This document shows, piece after piece, positions 1 through 8,375 of a DNA stretch of 64,000 nucleotides (within the stretch, counting starts at the first letter, position 1; each line of letters opens with the position of its first letter). The position numbers and the translations under genes were made by a program. Origin of the DNA: Streptomyces sp. CB02058 (lineage in GTDB: Bacteria; Actinomycetota; Actinomycetes; Streptomycetales; Streptomycetaceae); contig NZ_LIPG01000008.1 of NCBI RefSeq assembly GCF_001905505.1, positions 310,001 through 374,000 on the forward strand, given 5' to 3'. The notes under the pieces are model-generated. The model searched no databases and was not told the origin of the DNA. It worked only from the letters and a program-made list of their open reading frames with translations.

Positions 1-10
1 AGGGGTCACC

Positions 11-922
11 TCACGGCGTGAGGCCCCGCACCAGCAGGTCGAGCAGCGCGCAGGCGAACAGCGCGATCCCGATGAAACCGTTGACCGAGAAGAACGCCCT
101 GTTCAGCCGGGACAGGTCGTGCGGCCGCACGACGCGGTGCTCGTACACGAAGGCCACGGCGACGATCGCCATGCCGATCCAGTAGAAGATCTCCGCGTCC
201 GTCGCGAGGCCGAACCACACCAGCATCCCGGTCGTCACCACGTGGCAGACCCGCGCGCCCCACAGCGCGGCGGGGATGCCGAAGCGCGCGGGGAAGGAGA
301 GCACACCGTGGGCCCGGTCCGCCTGCACGTCCTGGCAGGCGAAGATCAGGTCGAAGCCGCCGATCCAGATCCCGACGGCGAGCCCCAGGATCACCGCGTC
401 CCACGACCAGCTTCCGGTCACCGCCAGCCAGGCGCCGATCGGGCCGATGGCCTGGGCGAGGCCCAGGATCGCGTGCGGGAAGTTCGTGAACCTCTTGCCG
501 TACGGGTAGACCACCATCGGCACGACGGCGACCGGCGCCAGCGCCAGACAGAGCGGGTTGAGCAGGGCGGCGGCGCCGAGGAAGACGACGACGGCCACGA
601 TCGCGCCGACCCACGCCGACTTCACCGAGACCGCGCCGGTCACCAGCTCACGGCCGGCGGTGCGCGGATTGCGGGCGTCGATCTCGCGGTCGATGATCCG
701 GTTCGCCGCCATCGCGAAGGTGCGCAGACCGACCATCGCGACGGTGACGAGCAGCAGCCTGCCCCAGTGGATGTTGCTGTCCAGCTGGAACATCGCGGTC
801 AGGGCGGCGATGTAGGCGAAGGGCAGCGCGAAGACCGAGTGCTCGATCATCACCAGCCGCAGGAACGCCTTGGTCCTGCCGGGCGACTGAGGCACCGCGG
901 CTGCTGAGGCGGAGGCGCTCAC
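11..922 (-). CDS. mqnP: UbiA-family prenyltransferase of menaquinone synthesis
   Basis: A 303-residue integral membrane protein that should attach the polyprenyl chain to the naphthoate or dihydroxynaphthoate-type ring intermediate of the futalosine menaquinone route. Both UbiA Asp-rich motifs are visible: NRIIDREID near residue 75 and DVQADRAHG near residue 200, separated by several hydrophobic helices. I place the start at the GTG at 920-922 because it overlaps the stop of the upstream decarboxylase gene by four bases (GTGA), a sign of translational coupling. The same frame stays open upstream through that gene, but this longer reading is an antisense-free shadow and not a fusion. The next pathway gene (UbiX-like flavin prenyltransferase) would be expected just beyond the left edge. 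Confidence 0.93.
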   Translation of the reverse strand: MSASASAAAVPQSPGRTKAFLRLVMIEHSVFALPFAYIAALTAMFQLDSNIHWGRLLLVTVAMVGLRTFAMAANRIIDREIDARNPRTAGRELVTGAVSVKSAWVGAIVAVVVFLGAAALLNPLCLALAPVAVVPMVVYPYGKRFTNFPHAILGLAQAIGPIGAWLAVTGSWSWDAVILGLAVGIWIGGFDLIFACQDVQADRAHGVLSFPARFGIPAALWGARVCHVVTTGMLVWFGLATDAEIFYWIGMAIVAVAFVYEHRVVRPHDLSRLNRAFFSVNGFIGIALFACALLDLLVRGLTP

Positions 923-2376
923 AGACCGTACTCCTTCCACCGGCGGTCGACCTTCGCCGCCGTGTCCGGGTCGGACTCGACCATGTCCGGCCAGCCCCCG
1001 TCCCGGGTGTAGCCCTCCTGGGGCCACTTCTTCGTCGCGTCGATGCCCGCCTTCCCACCCCAGAACTGCTGGTAGGAAGCGTGGTCTAGGTGGTCGACCG
1101 GGCCTTCGGTGACGGTGAGGTCCCGGGCGTAGTCGGTGTTGCCGAGCGCCCGCCAGGCGACCTCGTGCAGATCGTGGACGTCGCAGTCGGAGTCCACGAC
1201 CACGACCAGCTTGGTCAGGGACATCATGTGGGCGCCCCAGATGGCGCTCATGACCTTCTGGGCGTGCTTCGGGTACTTCTTGTCGATCGAGACGATCGCG
1301 CAGTTGTGGAAGCCGCCCGCCTCCGGCAGGTGGTAGTCCACGATGTCCGGAACGATGATCTTGAGCAGCGGCAGGAAGAAGCGCTCGGTGGCGCGCCCCA
1401 GCGGGCCGTCCTCGGTCGGCGGCCGGCCGACCACGATCGACTGGATCAGCGGGCGCTTCCGCATCGTGACGCAGTCGATCTTCAGCGCGGGGAACGGTTC
1501 CTGCGGGGTGTAGAAGCCGGTGTGGTCGCCGAACGGCCCCTCGGGCAGCATCTCGCCCGGCTCCAGCCAGCCCTCGATGACGACCTCGGCCTGGGCGGGG
1601 ACCTGGAGCGGGACGGTCTTGCAGTCGACCATCTCGATCCGCTTGCCCTGGACGAAGCCGGCGAAGAGGTACTCGTCGATGTCCCCGGGCAGCGGCGCCG
1701 TGGAGGCGTACGTGACCGCCGGCGGCGCTCCGAAGGCGATGGCGACGGGCAGCTTCTCGCCGCGCCGGGCCGCGACCTGGTAGTGGTTGCGGCTGTCCTT
1801 GTGGATCTGCCAGTGCATGCCGATGGTGCGCTTGTCGTGGCGCTGCAGGCGGTAGAGCCCGAGGTTGCGGATGCCCGTCTCCGGGTCCTTGGTGTGCGTG
1901 AGGCCGAGGTTGAAGAAGGAGCCGCCGTCCTTCGGCCAGGTGAAGAGCGCGGGCAGCTGGTCGAGGTCCACGTCGTCGCCGGTGAGGACGACCTCCTGGA
2001 CGGGGGCGCTGTCGGACTTCACCTTCTTCGGCGGGAGGTGGGTCACCGCGCCGAGCTTCCCGAACGCCTCGCGGATGCCGACGAAGCCCTGCGGGAGCTC
2101 CGGCTTGAGGAGGCCGCCGATCTTGTCGCTGATCTCCGCGTAGGACTTCAGCCCCAGCGCCTTGAGCAGCCGCCGGTCCGTCCCGAAGACGTTCATGGCC
2201 AGGGGCATCGACGCCCCCTTGACGTTCTCGAAGAGCAGCGCGGGCCCGCCCGCCTTGTTCACCCGGTCGACGATCTCGCCGACCTCCAGATACGGGTCGA
2301 CCTCGGCCTTGATGCGCTTGAGATCGCCCTCGCGCTCCAGAGCCCGGAGCAGGGAGCGAAGATCGTCGTAAGCCAT
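919..2376 (-). CDS. mqnL: UbiD-family menaquinone decarboxylase
   Basis: A 485-residue UbiD-type decarboxylase, the usual full length. In Streptomyces, UbiA, UbiD and UbiX homologues encoded together carry out the late steps of the futalosine menaquinone pathway; this enzyme removes the ring carboxylate using prenylated FMN made by UbiX. The N-terminal MAYDDLRSLLRALEREGDL and the central PEGPFGDHTGFYTP segment with its conserved Glu and Asp residues are typical of the family. The start is the ATG at 2374-2376. It is the first gene of a coupled pair with mqnP (four-base overlap). The symbol rests on family and neighbourhood, not on biochemical evidence. Confidence 0.92.
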   Translation of the reverse strand: MAYDDLRSLLRALEREGDLKRIKAEVDPYLEVGEIVDRVNKAGGPALLFENVKGASMPLAMNVFGTDRRLLKALGLKSYAEISDKIGGLLKPELPQGFVGIREAFGKLGAVTHLPPKKVKSDSAPVQEVVLTGDDVDLDQLPALFTWPKDGGSFFNLGLTHTKDPETGIRNLGLYRLQRHDKRTIGMHWQIHKDSRNHYQVAARRGEKLPVAIAFGAPPAVTYASTAPLPGDIDEYLFAGFVQGKRIEMVDCKTVPLQVPAQAEVVIEGWLEPGEMLPEGPFGDHTGFYTPQEPFPALKIDCVTMRKRPLIQSIVVGRPPTEDGPLGRATERFFLPLLKIIVPDIVDYHLPEAGGFHNCAIVSIDKKYPKHAQKVMSAIWGAHMMSLTKLVVVVDSDCDVHDLHEVAWRALGNTDYARDLTVTEGPVDHLDHASYQQFWGGKAGIDATKKWPQEGYTRDGGWPDMVESDPDTAAKVDRRWKEYGL

Positions 2377-2464
2377 AACGCCCAGTATCGGCCACCCGCT
2401 ACCCTGGGCCCGTCACCGGGGGCGGGACAGCGCCTCCTCATCTCTTCTCGGGGGATCCCTCACG

Positions 2465-2872
2465 ATGCTCAGGGCCTTGATCTATCTTCTGCCGCTGGCA
2501 CTGACGATCTACGCGTTCATCGACTGCCTGAACACCCCCGAGGACGAGGCCAAGCACCTGCCGAAGGTGGCCTGGGTCTTCATCATCCTGCTGTTCTGGA
2601 TCGTGGGCCCGATCGTCTGGCTGGCCGCGGGCAAGCTCCGCAACGCCCCGGCCGGCGGCCGCACGCCCTCGGAGTGGCACCGCAGCCACCGCACCACCTG
2701 GGTGGCGCCCGACGACAACCCGGACTTCCTGAAGTCGCTGAAGGACGAGAACAAGAAGGACGAGTCGCTCCTCAAGGACTGGGAGGCGGACCTGCGCCGC
2801 CGCGAGGAGGAGATCAAGCGCCGGGAGAACGGCACGGGCCCCGACGACGCGGCCGGCCCCGCCACGTCATGA
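2465..2872 (+). CDS. Small PLDc_N-type membrane protein
   Basis: A 135-residue protein with two hydrophobic segments (about residues 3-20 and 37-57) resembling the N-terminal transmembrane module found in cardiolipin-synthase-like proteins (PLDc_N), with GPIVWLAAG closing the second helix. No phospholipase HKD motif is present. The C-terminal 60 residues are charged, ending in a Glu/Lys/Arg-rich stretch likely to form a coiled coil in the cytoplasm. It is divergent from mqnL with an 88-base gap and ends only 23 bases from the convergent marR gene. Function is unknown; a structural or scaffolding membrane role is plausible. Confidence 0.85.
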   Translation: MLRALIYLLPLALTIYAFIDCLNTPEDEAKHLPKVAWVFIILLFWIVGPIVWLAAGKLRNAPAGGRTPSEWHRSHRTTWVAPDDNPDFLKSLKDENKKDESLLKDWEADLRRREEEIKRRENGTGPDDAAGPATS

Positions 2873-2895
2873 GGTGACGGGCCGCCGCACGGCGG

Positions 2896-3336
2896 TCACG
2901 AGGACAGCAGCCGTCCCAGCCGGTCGAGCAGGGGCAGCAGCGCGGTGCGCTCCTCGGGGGTGAGGGCCTCCAGGGCGCCGTGCACCACGCGCATCTCGGC
3001 GCGGATGCGGTGCGCCAGCTCGGTGCCCTCCGCGGTGCGGGAGGCCACCTTGGAACGGCGGTCACCGGGCGCCGGGGTGCGCGTCACGAGGCCACGCGCC
3101 TCCATGCGCCCGATGAGGCCGGTGGCGTTGGACGCGTCGCACACCAGATGAGTGGCCAGGGCGCTCATGGGCATGGGCTCGCCGAGCGCGATCAGCGCCC
3201 GGGCCTGCGAGGTGCTGAGGCCGTGGCGCGCCGCGACGGCGGTGAGGTCGTCGTAGTGGCCGCGGACGACGACCGCGAGGGGTTCCAGCAGTTCGTCCGG
3301 AGTAGGGACGGCGCGGGGTGCCGGTTCCGTCGTCAT
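2896..3336 (-). CDS. MarR-family transcriptional regulator
   Basis: A 146-residue winged-helix protein with the MarR layout: an N-terminal dimerisation helix, the HGLSTSQARALIAL segment, a recognition region around CDASNATGLIGRMEARGLV and the wing motif APGDRRSKVASRT. It is divergent from a DJ-1/PfpI gene, and the shared intergenic region contains two TTGA-N5-TCAA palindromes (3409-3421, 3450-3462). The simplest reading is a local repressor of the DJ-1/aldehyde dehydrogenase pair, and of itself, released by an electrophile or phenolic ligand. The ligand cannot be read from the sequence. The transcribed leader also contains the 19-base palindrome 3369-3387. Confidence 0.9.
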   Translation of the reverse strand: MTTEPAPRAVPTPDELLEPLAVVVRGHYDDLTAVAARHGLSTSQARALIALGEPMPMSALATHLVCDASNATGLIGRMEARGLVTRTPAPGDRRSKVASRTAEGTELAHRIRAEMRVVHGALEALTPEERTALLPLLDRLGRLLSS

Positions 3337-3408
3337 GGTCGGTCATCCTTCGATCGGTGCACATGCTTCGAAGGCCCGGGGCCTTCGACGCCACGCACCC
3401 GCATTCAT

Positions 3409-3437
3409 TTGACATGCTCAACTTTGGGCCGTTACAT
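3409..3437 (+). promoter_or_regulatory. Probable promoter of the DJ-1/ALDH pair overlapping a MarR site
   Basis: A TTGACA -35 hexamer (3409-3414), a 17-base spacer and a TTACAT -10-like hexamer (3432-3437) lie 70 bases upstream of the DJ-1 gene. The -35 box is the left half of the palindrome TTGACATGCTCAA (3409-3421), so a MarR dimer there would block sigma-factor access. Promoter activity is inferred. Confidence 0.55.
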
Positions 3438-3449
3438 GAACGGTATTGC

Positions 3450-3462
3450 TTGAGCATATCAA
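3450..3462. promoter_or_regulatory. Second MarR-like operator palindrome
   Basis: TTGAGCATATCAA shares the TTGA-N5-TCAA frame of the site at 3409-3421, with centres 41 bases apart (about four helical turns), on the same DNA face. It lies just downstream of the proposed -10 element. The matching spacing and sequence support cooperative binding by the adjacent MarR protein; binding itself is inferred. Confidence 0.55.
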
Positions 3463-3505
3463 GCTTCACTGTTCACGCGCCTCGCGTCTCGTAGGGAGCA
3501 CCCCC

Positions 3506-4201
3506 ATGCCCTCCGTACTCTTCGTCCTCACCGGTGCCGACCACTGGACACTCAACGACGGCACCACCCACCCCACCGGCTTCTGGGCCGAGGAACTCGC
3601 CGCCCCGCACCGCGTCTTCACCCAGGCCGGCTACGACATCACCTTCGCCACCCCGGGCGGCGTCGCCCCCACCGTGGACGCGGCGAGCCTCGCCGCCGAG
3701 GCCAACGGCGGCCAGGAGCAGGCCGACGCCATCGCCTCGTACCTCGCGTCCATCGACGAGACGCTCCGCATCCCCGCCCGGCTCGAGGACACCGTCCCCA
3801 CCTCGTACGACATCGTCTTCTACCCCGGCGGCCACGGCCCCATGGAGGACCTGGCCGTCAACGCGGCGTCCGGCAGGCTGCTCACCGCGGCCCTCGACTC
3901 CGGCACCCACGTGGCGGTCCTGTGCCACGCCCCCGCCGCCCTGCTGGCAGCCCGGCGCGAGGACGGCAGCTGGCCCTTCGCCGACTACCGCCTGACCGGC
4001 TTCAGCAACGCCGAGGAGACCCAGGCGGGCTTCGCCGCCAAGGCGCCCTGGCTGCTGGAGAACCGTCTCGTCGAGCTCGGCGCCCAGTACTCCGCCGCCG
4101 AGCCGTGGGCGGTGCACACCGTGCACGACCGCACTCTGCACACCGGCCAGAACCCCGCCTCCTCCGAGCAGCTGGCGCGCGAGATCGTGGCAGCCCTGTG
4201 A
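3506..4201 (+). CDS. DJ-1/PfpI (Hsp31-like) glutamine amidotransferase-fold protein
   Basis: A 231-residue DJ-1/PfpI superfamily protein. The nucleophile elbow AVLCHAPAALLAA holds a Cys-His pair as in Hsp31-type glyoxalase III and chaperone proteins, and YPGGHGPMEDL matches the conserved glycine-rich loop. The family detoxifies methylglyoxal or repairs glycated and oxidised molecules, which fits its coupling to an aldehyde dehydrogenase. The ATG at 3506 is preceded by a GGGAG ribosome site; an upstream in-frame ATG at 3446 lies inside the putative operator and is unlikely. Its TGA overlaps the GTG of the next gene by four bases if read as GTGA. Substrate is unknown. Confidence 0.88.
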   Translation: MPSVLFVLTGADHWTLNDGTTHPTGFWAEELAAPHRVFTQAGYDITFATPGGVAPTVDAASLAAEANGGQEQADAIASYLASIDETLRIPARLEDTVPTSYDIVFYPGGHGPMEDLAVNAASGRLLTAALDSGTHVAVLCHAPAALLAARREDGSWPFADYRLTGFSNAEETQAGFAAKAPWLLENRLVELGAQYSAAEPWAVHTVHDRTLHTGQNPASSEQLAREIVAAL

Positions 4202-5523
4202 GCGCCGGAGCCCGCGCCGCCGAGACGCCCGCCGATGTCGTCGCCCGCCTCCGCGCCGCCTTCCGCACCGGACGCACCAGGGATCTCGACGAGCGCACGG
4301 ACCGGCTGACCCGGCTGCGCGCGCTCCTGACCGAGCGCGGCGACGAGCTGGCCGAGGCCCTCCACGCGGACCTCGGCAAGAGCCGCAAGGAGGCGTACCG
4401 GACCGAGATCGACTTCACGGTCCGCGAGATCGACCACACCCTGGAGCATCTGGCCGACTGGCTGCGCCCGGAGCCCGCCCCCGTGCCCGCGGTGCTCGCC
4501 GGGGCCACGGCGAGCACCGTGCGCGACCCGCTCGGCGTCGTACTCGTCATCGCGCCCTGGAACTACCCGGTGCAGCTGCTGCTCGCCCCCGTCGCCGGCG
4601 CGCTGGCCGCGGGCAACAACGTGGTCGCGAAGCCCAGCGAGCTGGCACCCGCCACCTCGGCGGCCATAGCCCGGCTGCTGCCCGAGTATCTGGACCCCGA
4701 CACGGTCACCGTGGTGGAGGGCGGCGTCCCGGAGACCACCGCGCTGCTCGCCGAGCGCTTCGACCACATCTTCTACACGGGCAACGGCACGGTCGGCCGG
4801 ATCGTGATGACCGCGGCGGCCCGGCACCTCACCCCGGTCACCCTGGAGCTGGGCGGCAAGTCGCCCGTCTTCGTCGACCGCGGCACGGACCTGCGGACGG
4901 TGGCGGCCCGGCTGGCCTCGGGGAAGTTCCTCAACGCCGGCCAGACCTGCGTGGCCCCCGACTACGTCCTGACCTACCCGGAGACCGCGCCCGCCCTGGC
5001 GGACGCGCTCGCGGCGGCGGTCGAGGGCCTGTTCGGGCCGGACGCGGCCGGCCACCCGGAGTACGGGCGCATCGTGAACGAACGTCACTTCGACCGGCTC
5101 GTCGGCCTTCTCGGCTCCGGCCGTACGGTGACCGGCGGCACCCACGACCGCTCCACCAAGTACATCGCGCCGACCGTCCTGGCCGACGTGCGGCCCGACG
5201 CCCCCGTGATGCGCGAGGAGATCTTCGGCCCGGTCCTGCCGATCCTCACCGTGGACGGGCTCGACGAGGCCATCGCCTTCGTCAACGACCGGGACAAGCC
5301 GCTGGCGCTGTACGCGTTCACCGACGACCCGGCCGTCCGGGAGCGGCTGCTGGCCGAGACCTCGTCCGGCGGCGTGGGCATGGGCCTTCCGCTGGCCCAT
5401 CTGACCGTGTCGAACCTGCCGTTCGGCGGGGTCGGCGAGAGCGGCATGGGCAGCTACCACGGCCGGTACTCCCTGGACACCTTCAGCCACCGCAAGGCCG
5501 TCCTGGACACCCCGCTCGGCTGA
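4198..5523 (+). CDS. NAD(P)-dependent aldehyde dehydrogenase
   Basis: A 441-residue aldehyde dehydrogenase of the class 3 / coniferyl-aldehyde type, lacking the longer N-terminus of classical ALDHs. The catalytic Cys is in NAGQTC, the general-base Glu in LELGGKSP, and the nucleotide-binding PWNYPVQL segment is present. The start is the GTG at 4198-4200 overlapping the DJ-1 stop codon, implying coupled translation; longer in-frame readings run through the DJ-1 gene and are spurious. It likely oxidises toxic or lipid-derived aldehydes as part of a MarR-controlled two-gene detoxification unit. A strong terminator follows 15 bases downstream. Confidence 0.92.
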   Translation: MSAGARAAETPADVVARLRAAFRTGRTRDLDERTDRLTRLRALLTERGDELAEALHADLGKSRKEAYRTEIDFTVREIDHTLEHLADWLRPEPAPVPAVLAGATASTVRDPLGVVLVIAPWNYPVQLLLAPVAGALAAGNNVVAKPSELAPATSAAIARLLPEYLDPDTVTVVEGGVPETTALLAERFDHIFYTGNGTVGRIVMTAAARHLTPVTLELGGKSPVFVDRGTDLRTVAARLASGKFLNAGQTCVAPDYVLTYPETAPALADALAAAVEGLFGPDAAGHPEYGRIVNERHFDRLVGLLGSGRTVTGGTHDRSTKYIAPTVLADVRPDAPVMREEIFGPVLPILTVDGLDEAIAFVNDRDKPLALYAFTDDPAVRERLLAETSSGGVGMGLPLAHLTVSNLPFGGVGESGMGSYHGRYSLDTFSHRKAVLDTPLG

Positions 5524-5537
5524 CACCCGTACGCACG

Positions 5538-5579
5538 CCGGGAGGGCGCGACCGCACCGAAGCGGTCGCGCCCTCCCGG
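5538..5579. terminator. Perfect 18-bp stem terminator between convergent genes
   Basis: An 18-base perfect inverted repeat (5538-5555 and 5562-5579) with a six-base loop lies between the aldehyde dehydrogenase and the convergent ccsB gene. There is no long T tract, as usual for Streptomyces, and it could stop transcription from both sides. Confidence 0.88.
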
Positions 5580-5595
5580 TTGTGTCCCGTACCGG

Positions 5596-6678
5596 TCAGA
5601 CTCCGGCGTAGGAGTGCTTGCCGGTGACGAAGATGTTCACGCCGTAGTAGTTGAAGAGCCAGCAGCCGAAGGCGATCAGCGCCAGGTAGGCGGCCTTGCG
5701 CCCCTTCCAGCCCGCCGTCGCGCGCGCGTGCAGGTAGGCGGCGTACGCGACCCAGGTGATGAAGGACCAGACCTCCTTGGGGTCCCAGCCCCAGTAGCGG
5801 CCCCAGGCGTCGCCCGCCCAGATCGCGCCCGCGATGATCGTGAACGTCCACAGCGGGAAGACCGCGGCGTTGATGCGGTACGAGAAGGTGTCCAGGGACT
5901 TCGCCGCGGGGAGCCGCTCCAGGACCGAGGTGGCGAACTTGCCGGGGGTCCCGCCGTTGGCGATCTTGTTCTCGTAGCTGTCGCGGAAGAGGTACAGCAG
6001 CGTGCCGACGGCCCCGAGGTAGAACACCGCGCCGCAGATGATGGCCGTCGAGACGTGGATCCACAGCCAGTAGGAGTGCAGCGCCGGGACCAGCTGGTCG
6101 CTGTCGGTGTAGAGCGTGGTGGTCGCGATGCCCAGGTCCAGCAGGACCGTGGTGACCAGCATCAGGCCGATCCAGCGGACGTTCTTCTTCAGCGCCAGGA
6201 GGATCAGGTAGGCGCCGACCACCACCGTGGAGAAGGTGATCGAGAACTCGTACATGTTGCCCCAGGGGGCGCGCTGCACGGACATGGCGCGTGCGACGAC
6301 GCCGCCCGCCTGGACGGCGAAGGCGACCACGGTCAGGGAGACCGCGATCCGCCCCCAGAGGTCCCCCTTGAAGGTGCCGCCCGCCGCACCGGGGCCGTCC
6401 GGCACGTCGCGGGTCCCGGCGGCCGAGCGCGTGACGATCGTGGGGCGGTCCAGCACGGCGGTGCCGCCCTGCTGCGCGACCTTCACCGTGACGGCGGGAG
6501 CGCCGGCGGCCGAGTCCTTCTTCAGCGCGGCGGCCGTGCGGCCGACCTTGCTGCGGCTGCCCAGCACCCACTCCGCGATGTGGGCGAAGAAGGCCAGCGT
6601 GTAGACGGCCATCGACGAATAGATCAGCGTGTTGCTGGCATTCGCCAGGCTCTCGTTGGTTGCGGCGGCGAGATTCAC
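5596..6678 (-). CDS. ccsB: System II cytochrome c haem-lyase subunit CcsB/ResC
   Basis: A 360-residue polytopic membrane protein. The tryptophan-rich haem-handling signature is clear (WGRYWGWDPKEVWSFITW, near residue 285), with conserved histidines in flanking helices. With ResB it carries haem across the membrane and attaches it to apocytochrome c on the outer face. An alanine- and lysine-rich soluble stretch of about 80 residues follows the first helix. The start is a GTG (6676-6678) overlapping the resB stop by four bases. It is the last gene of the resA-ccdA-resB-ccsB operon. Confidence 0.94.
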   Translation of the reverse strand: MNLAAATNESLANASNTLIYSSMAVYTLAFFAHIAEWVLGSRSKVGRTAAALKKDSAAGAPAVTVKVAQQGGTAVLDRPTIVTRSAAGTRDVPDGPGAAGGTFKGDLWGRIAVSLTVVAFAVQAGGVVARAMSVQRAPWGNMYEFSITFSTVVVGAYLILLALKKNVRWIGLMLVTTVLLDLGIATTTLYTDSDQLVPALHSYWLWIHVSTAIICGAVFYLGAVGTLLYLFRDSYENKIANGGTPGKFATSVLERLPAAKSLDTFSYRINAAVFPLWTFTIIAGAIWAGDAWGRYWGWDPKEVWSFITWVAYAAYLHARATAGWKGRKAAYLALIAFGCWLFNYYGVNIFVTGKHSYAGV

Positions 6679-8369
6679 TTCTCAGCCCCTTCGGCAGGTT
6701 CTTCGGAGGGTTGTCCGGGCTCGGGTTCGGGTCCGGGCGCGGTGGGGGCCATGGTGTTGAGCGCGAGCGCGAGACCGCCCAGCTCCTCGGGGAGCTTCGC
6801 GGAGTCGCTGCGGCCCAGGCCGGCCATCTCGACGACGGTGACCCCGTCCGCCCCCCGCACGGCCCGCACCCACACCCGGCGGCGCTGGATGAAGAGCGAT
6901 CCGGCGAGACCGACGATGGCGGCGACGGCCCCGGTGAGGGCCCAGCCGGCGGCGGGCTGGCGCGCGATCTGGAAGCTGGCCCACTCCTCGACGCTCTCGA
7001 AGGTGATCGAGCCCGCGCCGTCGGGCAGCTTCATGGTCTCGCCGGGGCGGAGCCGCTTCTTGAGCTGGTCGCCGTTGCTGTCCTTGAATTCCTTCATCTT
7101 GGACGTGTCGAGCTGGTAGACGTTCTGCGGCAGTCCGGAGTCCACGCCCAGGCTGCCGTAGTAGCCGTTGAGCGCGAGGACCGGGTAGTCGAGGCCGGGG
7201 TACTGCGAGAACATCGTGCCCTTGCCGTCGCCGGCGAAGGTCGGGACGAAGAAGGCCTGGAAGCCCAGCTGGGACTTCTTGCCGTCGGCGTCCTTGTAAC
7301 CGTCCATCACCTTGATGGCACCGGTCGACGTGACGTTGTTGTCGATGGGCAGCAGCGGCACCGCGGTCCGGTAGACCTCCTTGCCCTTGCCGTCCTTGAC
7401 GGAGATGACCGGCGCGTAGCCGTGCGCGTTGAGGTAGACCTTCGTGCCGTCGACGACCAGCGGCTTGTTGACCTCGATGACCTTCTTCTTCTCCTCGCCG
7501 TCCGCGCCCTCGGCGTAGGTCACCCGGGCCTCGTAGGTCCGGGCCGTGCCGCGCTGGGGACCACTGCGCTCGTACGTGCCGACGAAGTCCTCCAGATCGA
7601 AGCTGAAGGGCGTGAGGTCGTCGGTGTCGAAGAGCGAGCCGGACTTGAAGTCGTCGTACTGGGTGATCGTGTTGGCGAAGCCGTCACCCTCGACGACCAG
7701 CTTGCCGCCCTCGGACTTGAAGAGCTGGCCGCACGCGAAGGCGATCAGCATGACGATCAGCGCGATGTGGAACATGAGGTTCCCGGTCTCGCGCAGATAC
7801 CCCTTCTCGGCGGCCACCGCGTCGCCCACCTCGTGCGAGCGGAAGCGCCGCTTGCGCAGGACGGTGAGCGCGGCGGCGCGGACCTCCTCGGGAGCGGCCT
7901 CGGTGCGCCAGGTCGTGTAGGCGGGCAGCCGGGTCAGCTTCCGGGGCGCGCCGGGCGGGCGGCCGCGCAGCTGGCCGATGAACTGGCCGGTGCGCGGGAC
8001 GATGCAGCCGATCAGCGAGATGAACAGCAGGATGTAGATCGCGGAGAACCACACCGAGCTGTAGATGTCGAAGAACTGCAGCGCCTCGTAGACCGGGGTG
8101 ACCGTGGTGTGGGCCTCCTTGAAGGTCTGCACCTTCAGTTCGTCCACGCTGTTCTGCGGGATCAGCGAGCCGGGGATGGCGCCGAGCGACAGCAGGAAGA
8201 GCAGGATCAGGGCGACCCGCATCGAGGTGAGCTGCCGCCAGAACCAGCGGGCCCAGCCGATGACGCCCATGGCGGGCACGGAAGCGGCGGACTCTTCGCG
8301 CGGGGCGGTGGAGAGCTGTTCTCCGGCCTGGCCGAGGTCGCGCTCGTCCGTGGTGTTCAGGTTGCTCAT
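6675..8369 (-). CDS. resB: System II cytochrome c biogenesis protein ResB/Ccs1
   Basis: A 564-residue ResB homologue with three N-terminal transmembrane helices, a large extracytoplasmic domain (roughly residues 180-460) and a final helix near residue 480, the family architecture. The opening WFWRQLTSMRVALILLFLLS with its following GSLIPQ is characteristic. It pairs with CcsB as the haem delivery and attachment complex. It starts six bases after ccdA ends and overlaps ccsB by four bases, so the four genes should be co-transcribed. The proline/glutamate-rich C-terminal tail is cytoplasmic and of unknown role. Confidence 0.93.
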   Translation of the reverse strand: MSNLNTTDERDLGQAGEQLSTAPREESAASVPAMGVIGWARWFWRQLTSMRVALILLFLLSLGAIPGSLIPQNSVDELKVQTFKEAHTTVTPVYEALQFFDIYSSVWFSAIYILLFISLIGCIVPRTGQFIGQLRGRPPGAPRKLTRLPAYTTWRTEAAPEEVRAAALTVLRKRRFRSHEVGDAVAAEKGYLRETGNLMFHIALIVMLIAFACGQLFKSEGGKLVVEGDGFANTITQYDDFKSGSLFDTDDLTPFSFDLEDFVGTYERSGPQRGTARTYEARVTYAEGADGEEKKKVIEVNKPLVVDGTKVYLNAHGYAPVISVKDGKGKEVYRTAVPLLPIDNNVTSTGAIKVMDGYKDADGKKSQLGFQAFFVPTFAGDGKGTMFSQYPGLDYPVLALNGYYGSLGVDSGLPQNVYQLDTSKMKEFKDSNGDQLKKRLRPGETMKLPDGAGSITFESVEEWASFQIARQPAAGWALTGAVAAIVGLAGSLFIQRRRVWVRAVRGADGVTVVEMAGLGRSDSAKLPEELGGLALALNTMAPTAPGPEPEPGQPSEEPAEGAEK

Positions 8370-8375
8370 GAAAAC

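Noticed and set aside
11..2395. A single 794-residue frame across mqnP and mqnL
   Set aside because: The upstream two thirds is an Arg/Gly/Pro-rich out-of-frame shadow of mqnL; only the last 303 codons are the real UbiA protein.
1090..2877. Long plus-strand frames antisense to mqnL and many similar frames elsewhere
   Set aside because: High GC leaves antisense frames open; their products are low-complexity (Arg, Gly, Asp, His) and have no domain features or ribosome sites.
2872..2910. Terminator between the PLDc_N and marR genes
   Set aside because: Only short, imperfect stems (ccgccg/cggcgg with a two-base loop) could be drawn.
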